A DNA stretch of 64,000 bases from Latrodectus hesperus (lineage: Eukaryota > Arthropoda > Arachnida > Araneae > Theridiidae): contig CM075850.1 of assembly GCA_037975125.1 (NCBI GenBank), forward strand, positions 124,395,557-124,459,556, read 5' to 3'. The position numbers and the translations under genes were made by a program. Shown here one piece after another: positions 47,901-50,947 of this stretch (position 1 is the first letter of the stretch; every line of letters starts with the position of its first letter). Under the pieces are notes generated by a model. That model saw nothing but the letters and a program-made list of their open reading frames with translations. It searched no databases and had not been told where the DNA came from.

Positions 47901-50556
47901 TCTCGTTACGAATACTGTTTTTCGCAATTTAGAAAAATTATGTCACACCACAGCTTCGTAGGAGACAATTTTCAATGATTGTGTAGATTTGTACCGTTTT
48001 AACCAATCCACTACTCGTGTAGCTGAAGTGGCACCAAATGATCAGCATTCAGTTCAACAGTTCAAGAATTTGATTGCGGTATTGGGCTCTTGTATCTGTG
48101 GATGTTCGGAATCCACTTTAAACTGTGTCTAATTATAACTCATGTGCAAATGTTGAGCCATGACCAATTTCAAACCAAACTTGTTATGAGAATAATTAAT
48201 CAAAGGCTTAGCCTTGTATCATTGCATCAATAACTATTTTTTAGACATTTCCAGTTGGCAGAAGCTTATAGGTTTGATTCCCAATTGGCTCTTTAATTAT
48301 TTGTACTTACTTTTAACTCAATTCCGGTTTAATTAGCTCTCATGTGCAAAAAACATGGTCTTCAACTAAAATAACGAACAATCCAATTAAGGGGGAAAAG
48401 AACAGTAGTTGATCACTCCAGTTCCTTATACGTTCTCATCGAAAATGTCTATCACAGTTATAAACATGTAATTATACAAGCTTTTAGCTAGGTAGCAGTA
48501 TATATATATGGAAAAAAACGAACTTTTAAAATTTCCACAGAGTTATGCAGGTATCTCGATTTGGGCCTACTTCAGTCTCTAGTACTAATAGCTTTTATGA
48601 AAGCGTGAACTATCTGGTAAGGTGACTGATTTCTTTTAGAGATAATTTATTATCTTTTGAGAAAAGACCAAGAGCTGTATTCAAGTATTGAGTATAATTT
48701 TTCAGGAATTGGATTAAGCATTGCACAAAGACAGTTTTATGATTTTCCATATTTATCTCAAAATACAAAAATGGGAATGTTCTTGATTTTATATGTACAG
48801 TGTTTATGCAGGTGATAAGTATATAAGAATTGTTTTTCGTTTTATACTGGTGTACAATGAAAGGGAGGAAGAAACTGGGGAAAATGGTTAATGGCCTACA
48901 CGTTAGCTCTAAAGAAAGGCCTTGATACAAGAGAAAACGAGATCTTAAGTTAGAAGGAACATACTTTGTGACATTAAAGGTTTTTCCATTAACGCAAAAC
49001 TAGGTTAAAAAATTTATGAAGGTGATAGAGATACTTATATTAAAGGGTTATCAAAAGACTGGAATCGTGTTGGACTCGGATCATGATGGAACAGGCTCTA
49101 GAAATTTGAATCGGAAGTCTCATGAAAAAGATTTCCTACCTTCAACGTGTCATTTGAGAATTGCTGCAGGATTAACTTTGGACGAGCCTTTACATAAGCA
49201 CATAGAGGTTAGGCATACTTGGTTGAGAGTAATTCGAAACGTGAAAGAAAAATCACAGGAAATCAAAGCCAATAAAAAGATTTGATTATCTTCTCAGGTA
49301 GAGGAAAAGTATATTTAGAGTCTATTTTAATTTTATATTATTTCTGAGAAAGCGCGCGGAGAACAGCAGATAGAAATCCTTTGACTCCATTAGAAGAGTA
49401 GTAAAAGTGGGAAAATGTTTAGGGCAAAGTGCAATAAGGGGAGTAACACAAATTATCCAAAGGGGAGTAACACAAACACTGCTAAGCAGCATTCAAAACT
49501 AAGGGAAAATATCAATAAAAAGAATGACACATCACAAACTTTCTCAAAAGCCATTTCGTTGAAATCTAGCTTATTCGTCCGCATACTGACTTAATCAGAA
49601 CTCAGAATTTGTAATTTATAAATATGCATAGATCAAACGCTTGCTTTAGATACTATCAATCATCAAAATTTCTCTAATCATTTTTTGTACCTGTCTGTTG
49701 TGGAAACAAGATCTCTATTATTTTAAATGAGGAGGATCTAGAAGAGAAGCGCAAATCCCTTCTTATCATATTGAACGTTGTGAGGATAACATGAGGTACT
49801 ATCTTAAATATCACAAAATCATTTGTCAACCTGTTTATTGGAGTAAAATGCAGCATCTGTAGTTCGATGACTGGAGCACCATAAGGTAGAAGTCTTAGCT
49901 TCATGCCTGTTAGTGCTGGCTTGGAATGATGGAGTGACCTTCTCGCCTTGGATGTCCCACCAGGAGTGCATACTCCCTACGTACATCGCTCACTCTTCCC
50001 AAGAATAACCCCTTGTCACGATGAGAGGACATTGACAGGATAAAGGGCATCAAAGAAATCATAGCACCCATCCCCCTCATTTGAATTCGATAGCTCTTGT
50101 CACACTATAACAACCACCACTTACCAAACTTCTAAGTGGACGCTATTGTGGTAGATAGATTTACAATCAGTTACCGTCAATATCGTTAACATGTGACTTT
50201 TATATTTTAGCTGATTTGTTTTTGTATCATACCAATTCTAAAAAAGTGGAAGAATAATTATAATTTCACTATTTTATAGTATAAATATATTTCCAGATTT
50301 CCGTAAGCAATTGACTCAATCAGAAACTCCAAGGACTGTGATTCCCAGTAAATTCTTGAATGTCGAAGATGGTTTCAGAGCAAAGATCACCTTGCTGGAT
50401 AAATATCCGAAAATTTCCGACAGTTCTACCAACAAACTATCCGTCAGTTCGTCAGTCTTTTGTCCTGTTGGTCCAAGCTTTCAAATCTACAAAAGCAGGT
50501 CTTCAGAGAGGAGTGAAGAAGAAAAAGAACAAGATAAAACAGAAATTCGGTTATGA
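16398..50556 (+). CDS. SRCR-CUB type I transmembrane receptor, ten exons (hand-assembled)
   Basis: Joined exons give about 518 residues: signal peptide (1-16), basic RRKR (22-25), SRCR domain (about 54-178, six Cys), CUB domain (about 180-300, four Cys), transmembrane helix (316-332) followed by CRKH, and a cytoplasmic tail (336-518). The architecture implies a type I cell-surface receptor that binds ligand through SRCR and CUB modules and may signal through tail tyrosines (NATY366, NYEKP around 407, FYES at 430, Y435). Splice phases are consistent from exon A to exon I; exons J and K need the acceptor choices described in their entries. Single-SRCR plus single-CUB with this tail matches no named gene I can assign. 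Function in immune recognition or adhesion is inference from the domain families. Confidence 0.8.
16479..17685 (+). other. Receptor intron A-B, first part
   Basis: AT-rich intron sequence with no recognised feature up to the SINE relics at 17690. Confidence 0.5.
17690..17850 (+). mobile_element. SINE family A, degenerate copy
   Basis: Decayed head (GGCAGCCGAGCGACTAG) and box B (ATTCGAATCCCATC), then the conserved body GGTTCGGAATCCACTTTAAA and GATTAATTAGCTCCCG. Confidence 0.8.
17870..18030 (+). mobile_element. SINE family A, second degenerate copy in tandem
   Basis: Starts GATATGGCAGATGGATG, box B-like GGATTCGATTCAG, then GACTCCACTCGAAACT and TCAATTAACTGTC. Lies directly behind the preceding copy in the same orientation. 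Confidence 0.6.
18124..18326 (+). mobile_element. Dispersed 200-bp repeat, family B
   Basis: From AAACTCCATGGCACGACAGC to the GACCCACTGAAGGGATGAAA end, this copy is very similar to 56142-56345 (few mismatches over about 200 bp), so the family was recently active. The short open frame through it is shared by both plus-strand copies but lacks a start context and is not treated as a gene. Confidence 0.85.
18527..18602 (+). CDS. Receptor exon B: N-terminal linker
   Basis: A tract CTTTTTACTACAG precedes TTTGATATTTTACAG and then ACAAGTAAAGC. Two acceptors, ending at 18526 and 18541, differ by 15 bases and are both in frame, so five residues (FDILQ) are optional. The exon encodes TSKATATNWRSQFENCSNMP and ends in phase 1 at GTAAGA (18603). 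One N-glycosylation sequon (NCS) is present. It joins exon D directly to make Ile53. Confidence 0.7.
19268..20160 (+). mobile_element. Mariner transposon (893 bp) with core-deleted transposase
   Basis: Inverted repeats TTAGGTTGGTGCGTATGAAA occur at both ends (left from 19268, right reverse complement ending at 20160) with TA on each side (19266-19267, 20161-20162). Full mariners are about 1.3 kb, so about 400 bp is missing. The element lies in receptor intron B-D, same orientation as the gene. Terminal repeats are nearly identical, pointing to recent mobility in trans. Confidence 0.93.
19457..20083 (+). CDS. Mariner transposase with in-frame loss of the catalytic core
   Basis: From ATG 19457 an uninterrupted frame of 208 codons starts MNSADIRVIFLYEYKLGNSA. 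It keeps both N-terminal helix-turn-helix motifs (about residues 5-55 and 80-110) and the linker KMDKWVPHALTERNK. It then jumps at NVCSSL straight to HPPYSPDLSPTDFHFFKHL, the third-Asp region of mariner (SETMAR-type) transposases, and ends with the family-typical NGAYFD. About 110 residues containing the first Asp (usually in a C/GDE-W motif) and second Asp (HDNARP-type) are absent, yet the frame is kept. It cannot catalyse transposition but could bind inverted repeats, as a repressor of related elements or simply by chance conservation. Confidence 0.88.
   Translation: MNSADIRVIFLYEYKLGNSAAKAARNINQAFGENTVNDRKVQRWFEKFRTGDFSLQNEPRGRPKTSVKNDDLKALVEADPAVSTRELAIRMKVDHTTILRHLSEIGKVKKMDKWVPHALTERNKLDRLNVCSSLQHPPYSPDLSPTDFHFFKHLELFLRGKHYENEDSLKNSISEFINSKDQNFFKTGIYALKSRWEKCIEANGAYFD
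20163..21851 (+). other. Receptor intron B-D, last part
   Basis: AT-rich intron with stretches (20580-21330) that may be an old transposon but show no motif I can name. A 50-base segment at 21497-21546 mimics an exon but breaks the reading phase. Confidence 0.35.
21852..22229 (+). CDS. Receptor exon D: complete SRCR domain
   Basis: Acceptor TTTTGCAG ends at 21851. In the phase set by exon B the exon reads HVRLLNLPTYNSSG and continues for 125 codons to ISCGG, donor GTAAGT at 22230. SRCR hallmarks: the HVRLLN opening, C96 (FVC), ACRQLRF (C115), W-S-C-N-G-Q-E-Q-S-L-T-H-C (C149, C159), C169 and C177. Six Cys correspond to a group A pattern, but a whole domain in one exon is more typical of group B genes. 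The usual GTVCDD strand is replaced by PLFVCLRED. Four sequons (N64, N77, N88, N163) suggest heavy glycosylation. Ends in phase 1. Confidence 0.9.
22230..23521 (+). other. Receptor intron D-E
   Basis: AT-rich; a segment at 22400-22640 loosely resembles SINE family C (AAAGGACTCAG). Nothing else is recognised. Confidence 0.4.
23522..23739 (+). CDS. Receptor exon E: CUB domain, first half
   Basis: Acceptor CTTTTCCAG ends at 23521 and donor GTAAGT starts at 23740. With the carried G the exon reads ACRETIRDTSGIVKSPGFPL, the classical CUB opening (Cys, then G-x-I-x-S-P-G-F-P), then VTCQLHLIVP, ILLSFNRFD, HVCEH and PYVEILYGN. Cys180, Cys206 and Cys237 are the first three CUB cysteines. The conserved FD is kept, but the Asp before Tyr in the usual D-Y-(V/L)-E-I calcium-site strand is Pro242, so calcium binding is probably lost. 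Ends in phase 0. Confidence 0.92.
23883..23932. repeat. (AT)n microsatellite, about 50 bp
   Basis: Short AT tract interrupted once by AC, in receptor intron E-F. Confidence 0.9.
24030..24200 (+). mobile_element. SINE family A, degenerate copy
   Basis: CAGCTGAACTGGCTAGTG head, GTTCAAAAGTTCG, and body GAAATTCGGAATCTATTTTAA align with the family A consensus. Old copy. Confidence 0.5.
24383..24844 (+). mobile_element. LINE 5' UTR fragment, copy 1
   Basis: TTTAGGTAAGTACGGGTGTC and GAGGTACCCACGGATC align with the start of the intact LINE (36316-36372). GTAAGCACGGAGGCTG with CCCTTGTAGGGCTACATG aligns with its 36766-36835. No ORF1 follows. Confidence 0.7.
24845..25165 (+). mobile_element. LINE 5' UTR fragment, copy 2, fused to a SINE tail
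   Basis: CCCCGTCTGGGGGTTTACC and the following TTTATCTAAACACGGGTATC repeat the LINE 5' end immediately after copy 1. The block ends at 25125-25165 with GTGTAAAAATGACCG and ACAATCAAACCAAACC, the 3' tail of SINE family A. Confidence 0.6.
25200..26640. other. Intron E-F, unassigned, possible LINE ORF1 remains
   Basis: Open frames occur on both strands without conserved motifs. The plus frame at 26336-26551 is Ser/Lys/Thr rich, as in the C-terminal part of LINE ORF1 proteins, and precedes an endonuclease remnant, so it may belong to the same degraded element. Confidence 0.3.
26680..29290 (+). pseudogene. Degraded LINE ORF2 copy (endonuclease to 3' end)
   Basis: Order along the plus strand: endonuclease pieces (around 26720-27300, including LCEFNGHNTF and a THFHTPIRTFHSLDLAICSP-like segment), reverse transcriptase start (27740-28400, with LNKALQQANNTSTGPD and FPSLWKKAIVIPILKASKDP), RNase H end (28570-28640, SHVCLDGNKKADAGAKAA) and the LINE 3' stem-loop region at 29215-29290. 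Many stops and frameshifts; a SINE sits inside. Same family as the intact element at 36308, but an older subfamily close to the copy at 52205. Confidence 0.85.
27854..28029 (+). mobile_element. SINE family A with 14-bp target duplication
   Basis: CCTTCGTTTTGGGG at 27840-27853 is repeated exactly at 28030-28043. The SINE starts CCAAGCTGACAACCGAATGG, has box B GGGTTCGAATCCCATC, and ends GACAAACAAAAAAACA. It inserted into the dead LINE copy. Confidence 0.93.
29400..30330 (+). pseudogene. LINE ORF1 remnant (zinc-knuckle protein)
   Basis: Around 29700-29815 the frame reads FIKAGYQNRKLRPYIPNP followed by CFKCQIYGHSQQACKN, the first CCHC knuckle of the ORF1 protein (compare 37345-37460). The downstream Ser/Thr/Lys-rich part (30076-30300) is still open for 74 codons. 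Stops separate the pieces. Interrupted by a Tc1 element from 30416. Confidence 0.75.
30416..31681 (+). mobile_element. Tc1-like transposon relic
   Basis: Imperfect inverted ends: CGCCAGAAATCAGTGTAC at 30418 and its counterpart GTACGCCGACTTCTGGTG near 31662-31679. The broken transposase frame keeps the three catalytic blocks: FSDESKFYIFG (near 31070), QDNDPKHTS (near 31340) and PPQSQDLNPIE (near 31420-31450). It also keeps KKPYISPVN before them and the KWGEITSEETSKLIQSMPN tail. Many stops, so inactive. It splits LINE ORF1 remains. Confidence 0.82.
31700..32300 (+). pseudogene. LINE ORF1 C-terminal remnant
   Basis: Continues the degraded ORF1 downstream of the Tc1 insertion: MSSSETDMEMDFISTPH (from 31888) resembles the Asp/Ser-rich end of ORF1 (SHSDMDTDIDNFE in the intact copy). 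The following sequence to 32300 has no clear coding signal. Confidence 0.45.
32319..32575 (-). pseudogene. C-terminal fragment of a second LINE type, minus strand
   Basis: The minus frame reads LSRLRSGHLRTLRF, then CTSCNTNEASPEHLLNCIGF. This is the C-x2-C ... H-x4-C zinc motif found after RNase H at the end of some jockey-group ORF2 proteins. It differs clearly from the intact LINE's own tail and has no other domain attached. Confidence 0.65.
32600..33567 (+). other. Receptor intron E-F, last part
   Basis: AT-rich with no recognised feature, ending in the pyrimidine tract and CTTTCAG acceptor of exon F. Confidence 0.5.
33568..33721 (+). CDS. Receptor exon F: CUB domain, second half
   Basis: Acceptor TTTCTTTCAG ends at 33567; donor GTCAGT follows 33721. 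In phase 0 the exon reads EELSIYRYCNFQDIK, VKIRIFSGFYLPGKF and QAWIFSFQ. Cys260 is the fourth CUB cysteine and the hydrophobic alternation at the end is the last CUB strands. Together with exon E this gives a CUB of about 120 residues, slightly above the family's 110. The 9.8-kb intron between the halves is filled with mobile DNA. Confidence 0.9.
34292..34391 (+). CDS. Receptor exon G: juxtamembrane and transmembrane helix
   Basis: Acceptor TGCAAATAG ends at 34291; donor GTAAGA starts at 34392. With the carried G the exon reads ALPIEDEHSSHWK then IIFFIVLFCIGVPAVIL, a 17-residue hydrophobic helix, then SHY and a split Cys codon. An acidic stalk on the outside and CRKH from exon H on the inside fit a type I membrane anchor. 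Phase 1 in, phase 2 out. Confidence 0.87.
34655..34765 (+). mobile_element. SINE family A, 3' part only
   Basis: TTTCGGAATCCGTTTTAACT, TTTAATTAGCCCACATAAGC and GACCATTGATTGATAAACTG match the family body and tail; the tRNA head is not recognisable. Confidence 0.7.
35231..35405 (+). mobile_element. SINE family A, young copy with target duplication
   Basis: CTTTTTATG at 35222-35230 repeats at 35406-35414. Complete head (GCCAAGCTGACAGTCGAATG), box B GGGTTCGAATCCCACC, body and tail. The corresponding duplicated segment near 62140-62160 lacks it. Confidence 0.93.
36038..36218 (+). mobile_element. SINE family A, young copy with target duplication
   Basis: AGCTACTGTTG at 36027-36037 repeats at 36219-36229. 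Starts GCCGAGCTGGCAGCCGAATG, the best-preserved head in the window, and ends GACAAACAAACAACAAACT. Confidence 0.94.
36294..36307 (+). repeat. Left target-site duplication of the intact LINE
   Basis: CGACAAGTGAATCC, identical to 41858-41871. Confidence 0.95.
36866..37984 (+). CDS. LINE ORF1: zinc-knuckle nucleic-acid-binding protein
   Basis: 372 residues from ATG 36866 (MGPKNSGHGEG). The N-terminal half is a Gag-like domain with a predicted RNA-recognition fold region. Then three knuckles: C184-x2-C187-x4-H192-x4-C197, C203-x2-C206-x4-H211-x4-C216, and the variant C222-x2-C225-x3-H229-x6-C236. The C-terminal part is Lys/Ser/Thr rich and ends with acidic and basic clusters. Such proteins coat the element RNA and help target it. 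The stop codon overlaps the ORF2 start as TAATG. Confidence 0.93.
   Translation: MGPKNSGHGEGLNSSQIDSKFDKTGNVYPKFILIQNNEGMLKQMSPFKILKQIKAAAGEPSNVKKLRSGDLLIESSSAQQSKSLLSLKVFGEIPIIASSHKSLNQCRGVISEIDLLSVSETEILEELKDQRVCNVRRITIHRGEEIFPTKHLILTFDCPNLPKSIKAGYLNCPVRPYIPNPIRCFNCNRFGHSKMFCRSKTTCTRCSSLEHQESDCKSEPFCINCKENHSASSKTCSHWQHEKEIQRIKTTQKISYQEAKKQLQNITINFKKPYAHVLKKTVSTAVQTDTSSIAFFKPGTQSKPTTEKSIFIKPQKTSDSDNRKKLKTKDQSNVTALKTSLPTDSHSDMDTDIDNFELIAKNRSRHRKKNPS
37984..41658 (+). CDS. LINE ORF2: endonuclease, reverse transcriptase, RNase H
   Basis: 1224 residues. AP-type endonuclease (about 1-215) with Asn8, Glu35 (LQETN), Asp131/Asn133 (IGDFNGH) and Asp206/His207 (SDHFPI). Reverse transcriptase (about 430-720) with FRQGRSTLDNI, FLDIEKAYDR, PQGSVLS and the catalytic YVDD at 666-669. 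RNase H (about 960-1085) with Asp966 (FTDGSK), Glu999, Asp1023 (YTDNMS), His1066 (SHVG) and Asp1076. C-terminal zinc motif C1165-x2-C1168-x7-H1176-x4-C1181. The enzyme nicks the target and reverse-transcribes the RNA in place. Start chosen at the ATG overlapping the ORF1 stop, because the endonuclease begins at residue 4. No internal stop or frameshift. Confidence 0.96.
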   Translation: MVVLLSWNCRGLRTHISDIKDIINSYSPACLTLQETNLKSHTTWKIKGYTPYRMDIPDDSVSGGVCILASNNYPHTGFPLRTSLQAVAVEIHINFRITVCNIYLPPRNAIPQSNLNKLLQQLPVPYILIGDFNGHSALWGSTNTNSRGRQIEQLITDHCLCLLNNDEKTHFHAPTKTFHSIDLAICSPVLFPHLDLTTENDLYNSDHFPIILTFADPPSNGLQPTTFKYHKADWNSFAELAVITEEMITNTDINDAVIKTTNTIMKAAEISIPKYSSRPRKLRKPWWNEACAKTYREQKKFWNIFRRHPTTNNLILFKKAKAVARKIRRQSQRDSWIRYTSNITSSTPSKLVWKKVKAANGLYQEFSFPILTTNTAVYSSPEDVVNKIGEAFSSVSKSDSYTPFFQEYKSRTEQININFNNSEQLPYNYEFHMYELQKALSKTHNTSPGPDGITYQMLRHLRPVSLTNILFLFNRIWQENTFPSMWQEAIVIPILKPGKDPKDPLSYRPIALTSCLCKTMERMVNNRLVFYLENNRCIPQQQSGFRQGRSTLDNIINLENDVRTAFVRRNHLVSVFLDIEKAYDRTWRYGIIRTLHGFNLRGNLPLFIQNFLQKRNFKVRIGSVLSRSFVQTEGVPQGSVLSVTLFIVFISKVLSILPSCIKSTLYVDDLQISCQGSDIHSIERQLQMAVNQITDWCDKNGYTISPSKSSCIHFCRKRGLHPDPNIQLQEVSIPVVNEIRYLGVIFDNRLTFLPHILHLRKKCERSLNILKVLSNTSWGADRTSLCRIYQSIILSRIDYGSVAYGSASKSALKWLDPIHHAALRICSGAFRTSPVDSLYVNCNIPPLKLRRIKLSLNYYFKSFSTLNHPLRFAKVDSTLKRLFNARPSCTPPFYARIQPLIEEANLHLTPVEIADYNSIPPWDFPQICCLNNFSLFSKEHTAPIIFKQIYGIHRNQFHDYFPVFTDGSKTERHVGCGIVYGTNIYSYCLSSVCSIYTAEIVAILKALNIIKCSRSRKFCIYTDNMSIMKQLNFSQHFHPLINKILVLLNEMSRSGFEILFCWIPSHVGIAGNELADLAAKEGKDPIDQAIPYTDIKHSISVHTHSIWQNSWNTQVTNKLFCVKPHIRNWSNISYRRADVILSRLQIGHTRLTHSYILFKEPAPLCSSCKIVLTIYHILIECPNFNHLRLTFFHNTVLNLLDLIGEIPHPNLFAFLRTIRILHCL
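41797..41827 (+). other. LINE 3'-terminal stem-loop
   Basis: GGCGCA (41797-41802) pairs with TGCGCC (41822-41827) around an inner TCC-TTTTT-GGA hairpin, just before the simple repeat tail. The same fold recurs at 57574-57605 and, inverted, at 61452-61482; partial forms occur near 29215 and 52155. In related LINEs such a 3' structure is what the reverse transcriptase recognises. Confidence 0.65.
41858..41871 (+). repeat. Right target-site duplication of the intact LINE
   Basis: CGACAAGTGAATCC, identical to 36294-36307. The intron resumes at GCCTTTTG. Confidence 0.95.
41872..42620 (+). other. Receptor intron G-H, right part
   Basis: Much of 42010-42345 aligns with 63100-63390 (AATTAGACAT, TCGGATTATCCTT, GCAAAAAG, CTGGTATTG, GCTGACGTC). 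The 118-codon frame at 42004-42360 has no recognised domain and is an intronic by-product of this old repeat. Ends in CTCTTCAG. Confidence 0.5.
42621..42762 (+). CDS. Receptor exon H: start of the cytoplasmic tail
   Basis: Acceptor ATCTCTTCAG ends at 42620; donor GTATGA at 42763. With the carried TG the exon opens CRKHGTCDYKQQLAF, a basic stop-transfer followed by the first tail tyrosine (Y344). It continues MDNLNATYQLQQ, where N363-A-T-Y366 is an NxxY-type motif, to NITSQSL. Phase 2 in, phase 0 out. The last part of this exon exists as a relic at 63398-63440. Confidence 0.8.
42763..45107 (+). other. Receptor intron H-I
   Basis: AT-rich. The first 220 bases align with the duplicated segment at 63441-63645. 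No other feature recognised. Confidence 0.5.
45108..45192 (+). CDS. Receptor exon I: cytoplasmic tail
   Basis: Acceptor CTATTTCAG ends at 45107; donor GTAAAA starts at 45193. In phase 0 the exon reads RIRSGGREKIPENQFF then NSAETNYEKPR. Tyr407 in NYEKP is a plausible SH2-type phosphosite. Ends in phase 1. A second frame is also open through this short exon, so frame choice rests on exon H. Confidence 0.68.
45545..45690 (+). mobile_element. SINE family A, degenerate copy
   Basis: TGCAACTGACAATTGACTGG head and a diverged body (AATCTACTTTTAAGC) with a GAACCACGGAGGAACAACTA end. Weak but collinear with the family. Confidence 0.45.
45755..46070 (+). mobile_element. Older SINE family A copy, split by a younger one
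   Basis: The head (TATGGCAGCCAAATGGTTAG, 45755-45825) and the body/tail (45983-46070, CCAATTTAGACTGTC, GACCGTTGACGAATG) are collinear halves of one copy, separated by the nested insertion at 45826-45982. Confidence 0.85.
45826..45982 (+). mobile_element. Young SINE nested in an older SINE, 5' truncated
   Basis: TCCACCTTGGTAAT at 45812-45825 repeats exactly at 45982-45995. The insert starts inside the tRNA head at AGCGCTCTTGCC, lacking about the first 20 bases of the full head, and ends AGAAACCAAACCA. Confidence 0.9.
46071..47055 (+). other. Receptor intron I-J, AT-rich part
   Basis: No gene or repeat recognised. Confidence 0.4.
47056..47160 (+). mobile_element. SINE family A, 3' part
   Basis: TGTTTGTAGTGCTTCGAAAT, AAATGTAGGTTCTGGTCTAA and GACAGACCAAACCATC match body and tail; head missing. 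Confidence 0.8.
47537..47716 (+). mobile_element. SINE family A, degenerate copy with internal repeat
   Basis: Head AAATAGCAACCAAATGGTTA and tail GTGTGACAAACCAAACCATG are clear. The middle contains a tandem duplicate of AGCATCTATAGCGTTCTAT. Confidence 0.65.
48018..48180 (+). mobile_element. SINE family A, degenerate copy
   Basis: TCAGTTCAACAGTTCAAGAA in the head region and GATGTTCGGAATCCACTTTA in the body. Confidence 0.75.
48253..48385 (+). mobile_element. SINE family A, degenerate copy
   Basis: Box B-like GGTTTGATTCCCAATTGG, then GGTTTAATTAGCTCTCATGT and GCAAAAAACATGG. Confidence 0.65.
48543..48616 (+). CDS. Receptor exon J: tyrosine-containing tail segment
   Basis: TTTCCACAGAG precedes the exon. 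If the acceptor is the second AG (ending 48542), the G carried from exon I makes Val and the frame reads VMQVSRFGPTSVSSTNSFYE then SVNYL, open to the donor GTAAGG at 48617. If the first AG (48540) is used, the carried phase runs into a TGA at 48607-48609, giving a shorter tail with a different end. The tyrosine-rich reading (Y430, Y435) looks more protein-like. Either choice may occur. Confidence 0.55.
48617..50296 (+). other. Receptor intron J-K
   Basis: Contains an 89-codon frame at 49016-49285 (ATG start, KVIEILILKGYQKTG) with no recognised family, and a decayed LINE 3' end at 49900-50090 on the minus strand. A missed small exon here could alter the J-K phase. Confidence 0.4.
49900..50090 (-). 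mobile_element. LINE 3'-region remnant, minus strand
   Basis: GGAATGATGGAGTGACCTTC, GTCCCACCAGGAGTGCATAC and CCTTGTCACGATGAGAGGAC align with 61553-61670, which itself runs into the LINE 3' stem-loop on the minus strand. Confidence 0.55.
50308..50556 (+). CDS. Receptor exon K: C-terminal exon with stop codon
   Basis: The frame QLTQSETPRTVIPSKF, KYPKISDSSTNK, GPSFQIYKSRSSER and a Glu/Lys-rich end stops at TGA 50554-50556. The strong acceptor ATTTCCAG ends at 50296 and would need a phase-1 carry, whereas exon J ends in phase 0. The alternative acceptor TTTCCGTAAG (ending 50307) restores phase 0. A missed small exon between J and K would do the same for the strong site. Tail motifs include YPKI (YxxI) and several Ser clusters. 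Confidence 0.62.
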   Translation, partial: QLTQSETPRTVIPSKFLNVEDGFRAKITLLDKYPKISDSSTNKLSVSSSVFCPVGPSFQIYKSRSSERSEEEKEQDKTEIRL

Positions 50557-50885
50557 AGTATTCAATCCCATAAATAATATAGATAACGTAAATTTTTATG
50601 TAATCTAATTCACTTTGTTTTACTACATGCATTATGTATTTAAATGAATTAGTGCTCTAATTTATAATGATATATAAAATTTTCATTTCTGAAGAAAATA
50701 AGTTTTATTTTTAAAGGTTAATTGCATTAAACTAAGTTTTTGCTAATTTTATTGTATTCTATTGCTTATCACAATTGTTTGTTAAAAGGAAAGAAATGCA
50801 GTTTTTCCTTAAGATAATATGCTTAATCTAAACCTACTAAAAATTACATATAAAATGCATAATACATTTGCAAATCTGTTACTTT

Positions 50886-50916
50886 AATAAAATTTGATTC
50901 AGTTTAATACAATAAA
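50886..50916 (+). terminator. Candidate poly(A) signals of the receptor gene
   Basis: AATAAA at 50886-50891 and again at 50911-50916, about 330-360 bases after the stop. The LINE fragment at 50948 starts just beyond, so the gene's 3' end is probably here. Confidence 0.45.
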
Positions 50917-50947
50917 TTGGGTTTTAATATTACAATATCTTCGCAGC

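Noticed and set aside
50360..50608. 82-codon frame overlapping receptor exon K.
   Set aside because: Shifted frame within exon K; does not connect to any upstream exon.
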